DNA from: Malurus cyaneus samueli
Lineage: Eukaryota; Chordata; Aves; Passeriformes; Maluridae
Direction: 5' to 3'
Assembly (NCBI GenBank): GCA_009741485.1
Contig: CM019217.1
Location: 30,373,247 to 30,437,246 of the forward strand
Length of the DNA: 64,000 bases
The number at the start of each line of letters is the position of its first letter. Position 1 is the stretch's first letter. A model generated the notes under the pieces. The model was not told the DNA's origin. It searched no databases and saw only the letters and a list, made by a program, of their open reading frames with translations. A program made the translations under genes and the position numbers. Shown here piece by piece: positions 26,513 to 37,635 of this stretch.

Positions 26513-29500
26513 GGAACCGGTTGCAAATATGTGTATTTTCGGGAAGAGGAGAAGCAGCATCAGAAACTGTGGACTGTGAATCCAAAATATCTGAGGATCA
26601 CTTTGCCTGTGTGCTAAGCATCTGCAGCAAGACTGGACATCTTTGTGCTTGAAGGAATAACTTTCTGCCACCTGAGCTGAAAGTTTTGTTTCTCTTAGTC
26701 ATGATTCCAGCGGCGTAGGGCTGAATGTAGCTGTGGTGTAGCTGGACAAGAGGACTTCATGGCTGTAGTATTGCTCTATGAGAGGAAAGTAGAGGAAATT
26801 AAAACTATTTTAGACCCTCCGTCCTTTCCTGATAAGTCTGGCTATAGGTCCCTTCATAGCTGATATGCAGTTTGCACCTAATGAAAGAGGAGAGGGCACA
26901 CCAGTGAACAGTTATAAGTAGTGTAAATTATTTGTGCATGACTTCGTGTGTTTCTGTGCTTTTGGATCTTAGCACATTGAATATGAATGTTTTAATGGGC
27001 ACTGTATCTGAAAGGATCTGCAGTTGACCAGACCTCTAAGTATAGTTTACAGATTGCCTGGTGGCTGCACAGAATACTGATCTCTTTCTCTTAATAAGCA
27101 ATTAAAATGAATTTTCACACAAATTTTGAGCTAATTCTAATTTTTGATTCTGAGAAATAGTCTGATTTTCTTGCCAATGTATCTTGGTTAAGCTTTACAC
27201 TTTGATAAGAGATGCACTTTATGAAATAGCTGGCTCCAGATTGCACTGGAGTTGTGCAGCAGCTATAGTGTAGTTAGTGATTTTTGAATCCTGCATCTGT
27301 TCATCTGTTTAATTGACAGGCTTATCATAGGACTGAATGTGAACTGGCTGTGTTTGTAGAAATTACTCAATACCATAGCAAAATAAAGTTTCAAAGTGTT
27401 AGCTCATGACATTCTCAGATTTTCCTTCTGGTTGCCTCCAGAAGTCCTCCCTGGTTAATGTACACATATAAACAGTTTGGATGAGACATGCTTGTTGTTG
27501 GTCATTCAATTTAAGACATCTGTGATTTTTTCAAAAAGGAACAGACACTAGGGCTTCTGAAGGGGAAGAGGTAATCCAACAGATCCAACAGGCTGCTTGT
27601 TTTAGGGCTCTATCAAAGCCAATTAGATCTTAATTGCTTTATTTGTACTGCTTAGCAATTTGCTTAGCAGGTCTGTTATCCTGATATTACTTGAAAAGTC
27701 TTCAAAAATTTCCAATCAAAGGAAATATCATAAGAGAACAGGTCTGAGTGTATAGAATTCCTGCATATATAAACCAGAGAATTTGATGCTCTAATGTTGC
27801 TTTTGGGGCCATATTCTAATACTTTTATTCTAATACAAATGGCCATATTCTAATACTTTCATTTTCCAAAGAATATTTCCTTACTCAGAAATTGCAGTTT
27901 GGAGGTGGAGTAAACAAGCTCTTGAGATTTGTGAAAGTGATGAACTCTGGCAGAAAAGGTACTCAAGTTCTAGGAAATTTAGCTATTTCAATAACTACTT
28001 TGAGCTACTTTGTGACCTGTCCTAAACAAAACATGCATATTTATTAAATGCTTTGAAAATTGGAATATTATTTGGCTCTTTAAACAGAAATGTGTCTAGT
28101 CCTCTTCAGGGTCAAATGAAAGTTACAGAACAGGAAGAGCTGTGGGAACTGCTTTTGCTATAGACTGGTAAAAATAATGTCTTTTCCCTATAAATATATT
28201 CTTCTGAATAGACTCGTCTAATGTAAGTCCAGTTGCTTTAGCAGAGGTTGCAGTGACATATTGTCATACTCTGCCTGCTGCTTGGTGTTCCTGTGTGTCT
28301 GGTTTTCACAGGACCCCTCTGCTGAGAGCTGTCAGTGAGCAGAAGGCTGGGGACAGAGCAGTGAATATTGGCTTGTGATTCCTGAGTAGGCAGGGGGAAG
28401 AGGAAGGAGAAGGGCAGCATGCCACATGCAGCAACAGATGTAGCCCATCACAGGAGATTTTGCTGCAAGGTGGCAAAAGCTTATGCAAATAATGGAAATA
28501 CTGAGTGGGGGAAAAAAAAGCCCACTTACTTTGAAGCTCTCTTGACAGACTTTTCAATAGATACAGTTTTTTTCATAAATTATTGCATGCTTCCTGAAGT
28601 ACATAAAATGACAGAGGGCTTTTTGGCTGCTTTTTTTTTTTTCTTGTGCTTCCAAATATTTCCTTGGAGATTGTGTGTAGACTTTCTGCTGAGTTCCCAT
28701 CAGCATTTTTTGCTAATTGTTCCTGATGCTTCCCCATATTGTGAACTTTTAATGGAAAAGTAGCAGCAGATTGCTGTCCCTAGAGATGAACAAAAAAGAA
28801 TGTTGATGTGATCTAAAAAGAGGGTAGAAAACAGTACTTAAAATAAATGTTTCCATTTCCGTGCATACAGAATGAGTGGTTAAATGACATCAAACAACTT
28901 AATAATTGAATGAGAAGGCACATTTCTTTCACAGTTTCTCCTCTTAACTTGCCTGGATTTTTGCTGAATCTGGATTACTGCTATGAAATTGCTTGCTGGA
29001 GAATCTGCTTTTGCAGGGATTCTGCAAATTGATATCTGTTTTGCACTGGTTAGGTCAGTGACAAGCTGTGGCTCATAAAACTCGGCTTGGTTGGTTGGTT
29101 TCTCCTATCAATCTGTGCTCACTCGTTTTATCTGTGACAACAGTCTGTCACTGAGGGTTGTCATTTTCCTTTGGTGGGTTCACCTCCTTGTCACAAGTTG
29201 TCTATCAGGCATAACAGTCTACCAGGCATGATGCTGGACACCATTAATCTACAAAAAGTTATGATTGTCTCTTCTGAAGGGGAAAAACACTAGGGCTAGA
29301 ATTGTCCAAAGGTCTGAAAGAGGCTCCCTGAGTAGTTTCTACAGAACTGCTAAAAGCTTTTACCTACTAACCATCCTGGTATTGAGCCAGAAAGCAGGCA
29401 TTTTGTATATTTGGAGAACATCAGTTTGTACACACTTTTGTAAAGCAGCCAAGCATGTAGAACTGAATAGGTGATTGTGTTGCTTCAGCTGAAAACTGAC

Positions 29501-30384
29501 CATGGGATGGAAGTGACCCTTTCATATCTGGGACAAAAAGAGCAAAACCAAAGGACAGGTGAAATAGTTGTGGTACTTTTTGCTAAAATACATCAAGGTA
29601 TTGTGGCCTCTAGAATTCAGGTCTCCACACAAAATTTGTGAAGATTGCTGTTTCAGGTATGTGTGGGATTTTGAGCTGCGCCCACCTGTGTCTTATTTGT
29701 TAGTGTTTTGAGTAGTAGTCTACCAGCACTAGGTGGAATTTTTGAGTCATATTCCACAATTCTTATTTATCAAGAAGCTCCCGATTTGGGGCTTTGGTAC
29801 CTTATCTGCGGGCTGTCAAGTGCTTTATTGAATCTAATTCTCCAGCACACGCTCCACCTGTGGCATGTGCCACAACTTTGGGGAACAGACATTGCATGGT
29901 AGGTGCTACTGTGCTGCATACAAAGTAAATTGCCTAAATTCAGGGCAGGGCATATGGAGCACTATTACACTTTCACTTTCACTGTGCAGTTATTTTAAAG
30001 TGATTTTCCATCTCATTCTACTGGACAGAACCATTTTGTGTAGCTTTCCTCCTGAATTTACTTTGTGGATAAATTAATAATTTTTCACTACAGTCGTGTG
30101 AAACCTTTCATGACCCCAAATGATGCACCAAGTTAATGCTCACACAGGCCACTGTCTTATATATGTGTTTGGGGTCTCTTGAAAAGCAACACTTGCATGT
30201 ATTTTTCATTTCTCCAGGAATCTTCCTGTGATATAGGGCGAGTCATACTATTTTCCTCTGCTGTCCAATTTGCCAATTATTATGCTACAAGAAAAATTTT
30301 TCATCATTCTGTTGTCAGCTTTCATTTTTATGCTGATGTTACAGTTAGGAGTGTCTTTGAAACCTGAACTCTCTAGGTCTTGGT

Positions 30385-30385
<1 letters not shown>
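26513..30385. other. Unique AT-rich non-coding sequence
   Basis: No gene seen. A short direct repeat, ggccatattctaatacttt, starts at 27807 and 27841 (period 34). Open frames up to 123 codons on both strands have no family I recognise. A 13-base T run lies near 28631. Confidence 0.55.
27807..27863. repeat. Short tandem duplication, period 34 bp
   Basis: ggccatattctaatacttt occurs at 27807 and again at 27841, with a partial third attctaatac between them. A small local duplication with no visible function. Confidence 0.8.

Positions 30386-30418
<33 letters not shown>
30386..30418. repeat. Poly(T) tract, 33 bases
   Basis: Uninterrupted T run. Neither flank shows a recognisable retroposed sequence or target duplication. 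Confidence 0.95.
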
Positions 30419-30420
<2 letters not shown>

Positions 30421-33284
30421 TTTTGTTGATTGTCTGTCAGGCATTCAATCATTAATGTTTCAAAATCAGATGCCTTTGAACACTGGCAAAGTGAAGTTGC
30501 TAGTTGACTGTTTTCTTAAATTTGTTGAGAAGTATTAGTCCTGTTTTTCTAATCTTCCATGACCTCCCATTTTACTTCAACTAGGTGTCTTGTGGTTACC
30601 TTTGATTGAGGATTGTTTCTTGTATACATAGGGAACTGCTTCTTAATCATTGAAATCTTGCTAGATTGTAGGTATTTATTTCTATTATGAAAAGAGGCAC
30701 TTCCCACCCCTGACATATTGTAGTTTAGCTTACTGGAATTCTTTATTTGTTGTTTTTCCAGAATCCTGAATATTCTGGTTGCAAAAAAAGTTCCCTAATC
30801 TTTCTTGTTCTTCAAATAATGCCATATATCAGTGCTGTCATTTTCTATAATTAATAATTATTGCCTTACTAAGCCTAGATTGATTTTTACTTTTTTGCCA
30901 CTTTTTAAATGTAGTGACTTAAAAAAACTTATGTAAATTGCATTTATAGTTGACTTGCTGATAATAAGCACAGTTTTGCACTTTTTAAAGCTATAAATAT
31001 GAAAGTGGCTGCTTTATTTCATTATGATATTCACAGATTTTATTAAAATTTTACTATCTCTGTTTACAAAAGTCATTTAGTTAGGCTGGTTATTTGCAGA
31101 AGACAGGTAAGAAGTAGAAGGGTGCACTCTACCTTTGAATAACCGGGAAGACACCTCAACAGGAATATTACTGCAGTCAGACATTGATGTCCTGTGAGCT
31201 CCAGCATCAAACTCTTGGTTTTTTGATTAAAATGAAATACAGCATTTTTGCTTCTTTCTATGTTAGTTCTCACCCATTTTTGCCCTTTTCTGTTCCACTC
31301 AAACCTTCAAATTTCCTTGTACCTCAGCAACTACTTTATCTCTCACACGTCTTTGTTCCTACCAACCAATTTCTTTTCCTTGCTTGACTCCTAGGGTTTA
31401 TCTGTTTGATTATAGTCTCAGTTTCTTTTCACTCTGTAAGACTCCTTCCTTCCTGCCTGCCTCCCTCCTTCCCTCCCTACCTCCTTTCCTTCTTCTTCCC
31501 TCTGGCTAGTCTATCTACTCTTGGTATTTACTCCCTAAGGCATGGTTTGTATCTTTGGGCAAGTATACACAGAACTTTTTCTGTAAAGCTGACTTTGGTA
31601 CAACTTTGCTTCAGTAGTGAGCAACATGGAAATTCAATAATGGCAAAACTGATTTCGGCAAATGCTGGAGAATATAAACTCCTGGCTTCAATTTGTGTGA
31701 CAAATGCTCTCAGTCTGGCTTCCAGCTAGCAGAAGCTTCCCTCTTTCTTCTGTGACACATGTTAGACCTGACTTTAGAGCTGTTTTCAAGTGAGGCCTGA
31801 CAGTCTTTCATTCTGGCTGACCGATGCAAAGCGGTAGACTTTAAATGGTAAACATAAAATACAGAATCCTGATGGTGTTGAAATGAATGACAGGAATGTC
31901 TACTCACTTTGTCAGAAGACTTTCTAGGGATTGGTGTTGCTTCTGACTTCAGAGAGTTCAAAACTGGATTCTGGCATAAAGAGAAAACACTTGTGTACAT
32001 TGTATGCTTTTCAGACCTTTGAAAAGCCAGAGCTTACTGATGTTATTTTAATTACTGGATGATGTTGTACAGGAGTGTGAATCTGAGGTACTGTAACCCT
32101 GGTGGGAAAGATGCTCAGCCAGCTGAAATGGATTTGTATTGCACTTTGAAAAGGCAGCATCAAGAGCCAGCCTGGCTGTTGTTAAATTGCTTTCTAAAGC
32201 TACTATTGTAAGTAGCTGGCTGTTCAGCTACAGATGAATCAGTCTGTAACCAGGGATTCACTTTTATTTTCCTGAAACGGGTTCAGACAAACCTTTATGA
32301 TTTCCCTGGAGAAATACTTTATGTTCATACTGTTCACTCCAGGTGCATGGCCACAGCAGTATACCTTACTTCCTAACAACAATTTACTATACATGTCAGC
32401 ATTGACTTTCGCTCTTGTGACTGAGATAATTTATTCTTTCTCATGAAAGGAAAGTTGGAATCAAAGATGATGAGAGAATCTCATATTTCATCCAACTGAA
32501 ACCCATAGGGAGAGGTTAATATTATACAAGGCTGTCTAATTCTGTTTAAAAAAAAATCCATATCAATTGTAATTTTCTCTCCGCAACAGCATCTGTGAGT
32601 TGTCTTACAGAAACAGTATGATTCTCACAGGGAAGGAGAGGAAGGGATGGACTGCTTCTTTTTTCTTACTAGCTGTTTTGATTCTTACTATCTCTTGGAA
32701 TAATAATGGTGGTGGGGACAAACCACTAAGCTTTGAAAAGAGACAGCCATGCTTCTGTATACAACATGGTGACAACTTCCAAGGAAAACATTTTTCTCAT
32801 ATGCAGATGGTACATTATGGACAATTTCTTTCTTGTCACTTCTCTTGCTTGGTTAATAGTGGGGTTTTGACACTTGGTTTGTTGCCTAAGTGAGGAAATA
32901 TCTAAACCTAACAGGATATCTCCTTGAGGCAGAAACCTGGACAGATAAAAGGGAAGGAAGGAGGAAGATGGAAAAAGAAGAAGAGGGATTTTGACTATTT
33001 CTAGTGTGTTCAAATTTATTTTATAGCATGGTAATAGCAATGCTAGTAAAGGTTTTGAGAATTAGTACTTCTGCCTTCCAAATAGGTTTTTTTTTTTTTC
33101 TCAATACTTTTATCCAAATTTGAGGGGTGATATGCATATATGTGCATCTATATATAAAATCAAAATTTCCTCTAAAAAATAAATAAACAGTGAATAAGGA
33201 GATAACTTGTGCTAGATCCTGCAGCTACCAAGTGGCTCTACTAACAGCCAGATTACTGCATCACTTTTCAAATTTTATAGCAGA
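30419..33284. other. Unique non-coding sequence with a CCTT-rich tract
   Basis: No gene seen. A pyrimidine-only microsatellite-like tract lies at 31443-31503. The open frame across it (31406-31729, 107 codons) owes its Ser/Pro/Leu composition to that tract. Two overlapping frames of about 100 codons near 32.6-33.0 kb lie on opposite strands and show no domain. Confidence 0.55.
31443..31503. repeat. Degenerate CCTT/CCTCC pyrimidine tract
   Basis: Sixty bases of nearly pure pyrimidine on the plus strand, built of tcct, gcct and ccctcc units. Confidence 0.85.
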
Positions 33285-33336
33285 CACCCATAAAGTGGCT
33301 TGGTGGGTGCACGTGCACCCGTGCACTTTATGGGTG
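33285..33336. repeat. Nested palindrome able to form a hairpin
   Basis: The arms cacccataaagtg (33285-33297) and cactttatgggtg (33324-33336) are exact reverse complements with a 26-base spacer. Inside the spacer lies a second perfect palindrome of 16 bases, gggtgcacgtgcaccc (33305-33320), whose centre is 2 bases off that of the outer one. DNA or RNA from here could fold into a hairpin or cruciform. The central cacgtg is also an E-box. I see no gene that it would serve. Confidence 0.85.
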
Positions 33337-35084
33337 CACATGCAAGCATGGTCACCAAAATTCCACCTTTCTTGGCCCTGTGGCAGTCCTGCTGGGCTAT
33401 TGCCCTTGGTTTTTGAAGTCTTGAAGCAGTAACATTTAGCCCATGTCTGGTGGTCTTTGTGAATTCATTGTGAAGCCTGTGGAAGATGACTCAGAGCCTG
33501 TGACATTTCAGCAGAATGGTTTGGCCTCAAAAAAGCATTTTCTGGTGAGGTTTTAAGCTAATCTGTGTCTTAGCATTTAAGAACTATATTTCCTGAAGAC
33601 TGGCTTTTGTGAAAATATTTTATTGCTATCTTCAGTAATCTGTGGCATATCCATTGAAAGCTCCTGTTCACTGTTTATGTGCAGTGCAAAATGGAGAATA
33701 AAACTTTAAATAGTTGTGAGCCCTCTAGCGGTCTCTTCGTGGAGCTGCGTGTTCAGAAAATTACAGGACTGAAATGTGTCATCTAGTTTATGTATGCCAG
33801 TATTTTCTGGTCATACCCAGCAACATGTACTTGTTTCGGTTCCATTGTGTCCTCTGGTTATTTATATTAATGAACAAAAAAAACTTCTGCTCCAAAGATC
33901 TTTCAGTCTAGGTCAGCTACCTCAGTCCATGAGCAGTCAGCAGCCATAGTTCAGGGATCTCTCACAGCCAGCAATTAAATGGCACCACTGCTGGAAGAAG
34001 AAGTCTCAATTTTCCATTTTCCATGATCACTGTTTTTATTTTTCTACCATTGTCTTTCTTGTACAGAGACATGGACTTGATGAGGAACTAACAGAAAAAA
34101 AAAAAAAAAGATAATCTTACTATAATCTTCTCTAATACACATATCCACATAAAGAAAGTACATAAACTGATTAACAAATTAACAGTTTAAAAACTACTCC
34201 AAAATTTTGACAAGGGCTAATTGGACTTTAGTCACAGTTAACTTGCATTTATAGTACTTGCTTACAAGATGTATGCTTTCAACCATCCTTTTAGGTAGAG
34301 ATAACAGGCTGCTCTTCTGGCAAAGAATGATGATCTGATTAACCCTGCAGCAGGACTTCCATTTGATCACCTACAAAAAGAATACATTACTTCTTACGAT
34401 CGCCCCCTTCTTTTTTTCTGATTCTGTTTGTTTTCTCTCCCCTCAAAGGGTTGCTGCCAGAGGAGAGTGCAAGAAAGCCATCTGTAGTAGAAAATTTGAT
34501 TATGCAAATGTAGTTTAGAGTTTGTACTGAGTTACAGAAGATTAGCAGTGTGTGATGTGAGAAATGAATGCAGCTTCTTTTTCAGGATGAATAACTGCAA
34601 GCTAATGTAGATGTGTGGATGAAACATTTAGATAAAATCAGCATTTGTTTTTTTCTGCCTCCCTCTTTCCAGTCTGCCTCCTTTTTTACCACATAGTCTA
34701 CAAAACTTCCATCTTCTAAGAATCTGAAGATTGTAGAAGTGTAGAAAAGCATAAGTGTCATAGATAAATGATCAGAGAACAGGCTTTATTGTCTTTTATA
34801 CAGGACCTGGAGGGGATGAAATAGTAACTGCAAGTGACAGGTTCACAGCAAGCAGAAAGTGATACTTCACACAACACAATGTAAAGCTGTAAAAGCATAT
34901 TGTCCCAGGATTTTTGGGATATTAAAGGGTTCAAAGATTCATTGGATATATGTATGAAAAGAAAATCTATGAAAGCTGTTGCCTGTGGCTCAGAAAGACT
35001 GGAAGCCACAAATCATATGAATGAATCAGACCAAAATATTCTAGAGAACTACTTTTGTATGCTGCTTCTGTTCTTACATTCCCA
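33337..35084. other. Unique AT-rich non-coding sequence
   Basis: No gene seen. An A15 run lies at 34095-34109. Open frames are at most 83 codons and are not recognisable. Confidence 0.55.
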
Positions 35085-35150
35085 TCTACATCTGCTACTG
35101 ACCACTGTCAAAGACAGGATGCTGGGCTAGATAGAATTGGCTTGGTGTTC
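35085..35150 (+). mobile_element. Ancient CR1-like 3' fragment
   Basis: The string gacaggatgctgggctagat (35113-35132), preceded by ctactgaccactgtc, closely resembles the 3' part of old CR1-group elements shared by turtles, crocodilians and birds. In those, a similar stretch leads into a short tail. The tail itself is not recognisable here. I give this as a short relic that predates the bird-specific CR1 copies elsewhere in the window. The call comes from memory of the motif; a repeat-library search would settle it. Confidence 0.45.
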
Positions 35151-36084
35151 CTGCATCCTCAAAAAAAAATCAGGCTTTGTCTGATATATTTCAGTTTTGT
35201 ACTTCTTTCAGATCCTTGCTTCCAGATGAGATTCAAACCACAAACATTAGGTTATCCACCAAGGATTTCTTAATATCGTTTCCATCATAGCTGAAGCTAG
35301 AACGAAGCATAAATTTCGAGGAAAAGTCTTGCTGAATTCTTTCAAACCAAATTAAAACAACCAGCTTCCTCCCCAGCTCCCTTGCCTTCTGGAAATAACA
35401 AACTGCTGAATGAAGACAAATACATTCTCATTGGTCCTTAAAGATATAAGCTTTTCCCTGGGTGAAGATAATGGATCTTCCTTAGACAGGATATCTTTAG
35501 GTTTGGGTATTCTGGCAGGCTGCAGGCTCTCTTTGGGTATGTGCAGATTGAACTGTCTTTGTTCTTCTTGTTTTTATTAAAATGTTTTGTGCTAGGTACA
35601 GTTCTCCACTACATTGTCCTTGGGAAGTATTATCTTCACACTTTTGTAAAGAATCAGCATTGCTTTAGGTATCACAGTCTTATTATTTTGTGACAGTCTT
35701 TGTTCTTCAGCCTTCATAGGCTTTCTACTTGCTCCTCTTCCTTTTATAAAAGACATGACTTGCTTTTATTATCTGATTTTATAGAAAAATGGGGAATATA
35801 AGGTACTGTCATGGCAGGAATGCTGTTTGTGTGAAAGCTCCTGAATCTTCACAATAGGGTTACGGTTTTTCATAATAACATTTTTTTCTCAAAATTTGTC
35901 AATCAGGTGAGATAATTGTGAGTTGTAATAAAAGAAAACACATGATTTTCAAGCAGTCTGATTAAACCACCTTGATTTGATAGCTGTTGGGGTTTCATTT
36001 TTTTAATGTTTGAGATGTACAAATTACTCTGTATTTGTAAGAAGAAGAGGGAATTCATAACAACACTTCTTTTCTGTTCAGTAT
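35151..36084. other. Unique AT-rich non-coding sequence
   Basis: I see no gene or recognisable repeat between the CR1-like relic and the second family A LTR. Confidence 0.55.
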
Positions 36085-36089
36085 AAAGT

Positions 36090-36633
36090 TATCATGCTTT
36101 AACCCAGCCAGCAGCCAACCCCCACAGAGCCACTAACTCACTCCCCCACCAGCAGGATCGGGGAGAGAATCAGGAGGGTAAACTAGTGGGTTGAGATAAA
36201 GACAGTTTAATAGGAATTTATTCACTGCTTCCCATGGGCAGGCAGGTGTTCAGCCATCCCCAGGAGATTTGAGCCACATCACATGTAATAGTGAGTTGGA
36301 AATACAAAAACCACCACTCCAAACATTCCCTGCTTCCTCCTCCTTCTCCCCAGTTTATACACTAAGCATGATCCCATATGATCTGGAATATCCCTTTGGT
36401 CAGTTGGGGTCACCTGTCCTGGCTGTGCCTCCTCCCAGTCTCCCATGCACCCCCAGTGTCCTCTTTGTGTGGCAGCACAAAAATCAGAAAAGGCTTTGGT
36501 TTTGTGTAAGCCCTGCTCAGCAACAACAAAAACATCTCCACATTGTCAACCCTGTGTTCAGCACAAATCCAAAACACAGCCCCACACCAGCCACTGTGCA
36601 GGAAATTTACTGTACCCAGCCAAACCCAGCGCA
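36090..36633 (-). mobile_element. Solo LTR of an endogenous retrovirus, family A, copy 2
   Basis: Same family as the LTR at 23.1 kb. Shared blocks include gacagtttaatag and ttcactgcttcccatggg, followed by the caggtgttc and agccatc-ccaggaga segments in the same order. The order of a minus-strand TATA-like box (tataaac, 36353-36359) and an ATTAAA downstream gives the orientation. A perfect 5-bp target duplication, aaagt, flanks it (36085-36089 and 36634-36638), as expected for ERVL-type integration. Relative to copy 1 it lacks about 40 bases after the gacagtttaatag block. No internal retroviral sequence is present. The left terminus reads tatcatg where the family has tgtcgtgg, so the end has decayed. 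The open frames across it (36269-36709 and others) are not genes. Confidence 0.88.
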
Positions 36634-36774
36634 AAAGTGTATTTGTGGTTGGCTAATTTCCTGCATAAAGGAGTTACATGATTTAAGGAAGGCCGTCAAT
36701 GTAGCATGATAAACATTTGAACTGTTGACAGGAACATTTTTGATCCCTGGTTATTCACAGCTTTATGGCATAGT

Positions 36775-36860
36775 CCTGAGGAAATGCTTTCATCTCTCAG
36801 TGCCTCAGTTCCCATCTGGATAGTAAAGGTTTTGATGATAATCTCCTTAATGATAGGAGA
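36775..36860 (+). mobile_element. MIR/CORE-SINE-like relic
   Basis: The run ctctcagtgcctcagttccc, then catctggatagtaaagg and gatgataatctcctt, follows the order of the MIR consensus middle part (tctgtgcctcagtttcc, tcatctgtaaaatgg, gataataatacctacc). MIR elements are tRNA-derived SINEs of great age and are rare but present in bird genomes. The match is diverged, as expected at that age. It lies 140 bases to the right of a solo LTR. I identify it from memory only. Confidence 0.42.
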
Positions 36861-37202
36861 CGCCATGCATGCTGTGCATTCAAGCACAGAAACACATTCG
36901 TTTTCACTACTTTTTGCAGGTTGGGATTTTTAGTATCTGAACTGCTCTCTGTTAGTTCTATAAACTCATTTTTCTACAGGCAGGATGAGTATCCGGTAGC
37001 AAAACGAACACCTGATGGCAAGCGGGTCTCTTAATAAGAAATTACTCTTGAATATATTTGTGTTCCATTTTGAGAATTTCCTGTAGACCAAGTGATTCTT
37101 TTTCTGAAGGACTTCTCAAATGACACTACTCTCATGAAACCACTCAAGAGTATTGCATTAAGCTTTATGGTTCCGAAATAAGAGGTCCATGAATCTGTTG
37201 GA

Positions 37203-37635
37203 CCTAGTCCAAAAGAGGGTGATGATCAAGGGGCTAGAACACCAATTCCTTGAACGCAGGCTGAAAGATTTGGGGTTGTTCAGTCTGGAGAAGAGGCAAC
37301 CCTGAGGAGATGTCACTGCAGCCTTTCAGCACCTAAATCCATTACCTTGGATTTGTCTCTGTAGTCTTGTGAATTCATTCTGGAAACAATGGCATTTTAA
37401 CAAAGGGCTGGCTGAAGAATTTTTTACAAGGACATGTAGTGATAGGACAAGGGGAAATGGCTTCAAACTGAAAGAGAGTAGGGTTAGGTTACATGCTAGG
37501 AGAAATTCTTTACTGTCAGTGGGTTGAGACACTAGAACAGGTTGCCCAGGAAAGTTGTGGTTGCCCTGTCCGTGGAAGTGTTCAAGGCCAGGTTGGATGG
37601 AGCTTTGAGCAGCCTGGTGTAGTGGAAACAGCCTT
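37203..37635 (+). mobile_element. CR1 LINE fragment, 3' tail missing, interrupted by a foreign insert
   Basis: The 3' portion of a CR1 element in plus orientation: gtccaaaagagggtgatgatc, then ttggggttgttcagtctgga and gaagaggcaaccctgagg. After a break it continues acatgtagtgataggacaa, ggcttcaaactgaaagag and gttcaaggccaggttggatg. CR1 is the dominant LINE of birds and usually loses its 5' end while keeping a short ATTCTATG-type tail. Here the tail is gone just after the agcagcctggtgtagtgg segment, so a later deletion or rearrangement must have removed it. Between acctaaa and gggctgg an unrelated 64-base segment interrupts the CR1 (listed separately). No coding capacity remains. Confidence 0.9.
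37341..37404 (+). repeat. Insert within CR1, copy of the segment at 39679-39741
   Basis: These 64 bases do not belong to the CR1 in which they sit. They match 39679-39741 in the same orientation, with a 30-base identical core (37362-37391 against 39699-39728, including cttgtgaattcattctgg) and about five differences over the whole length. The CR1 gives a clean before/after reference, so this copy is the inserted one. The likely origin is break repair that copied a template 2.3 kb away. An unrecognised short interspersed repeat is the alternative. Confidence 0.85.

Noticed and set aside
23116..36633. One provirus bounded by the two family A LTRs
   Set aside because: Each LTR has its own distinct 5-bp target duplication and nothing retroviral is visible between them.
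36269..36709. 146-codon frame, plus strand
   Set aside because: Lies almost wholly in the family A LTR, read antisense.
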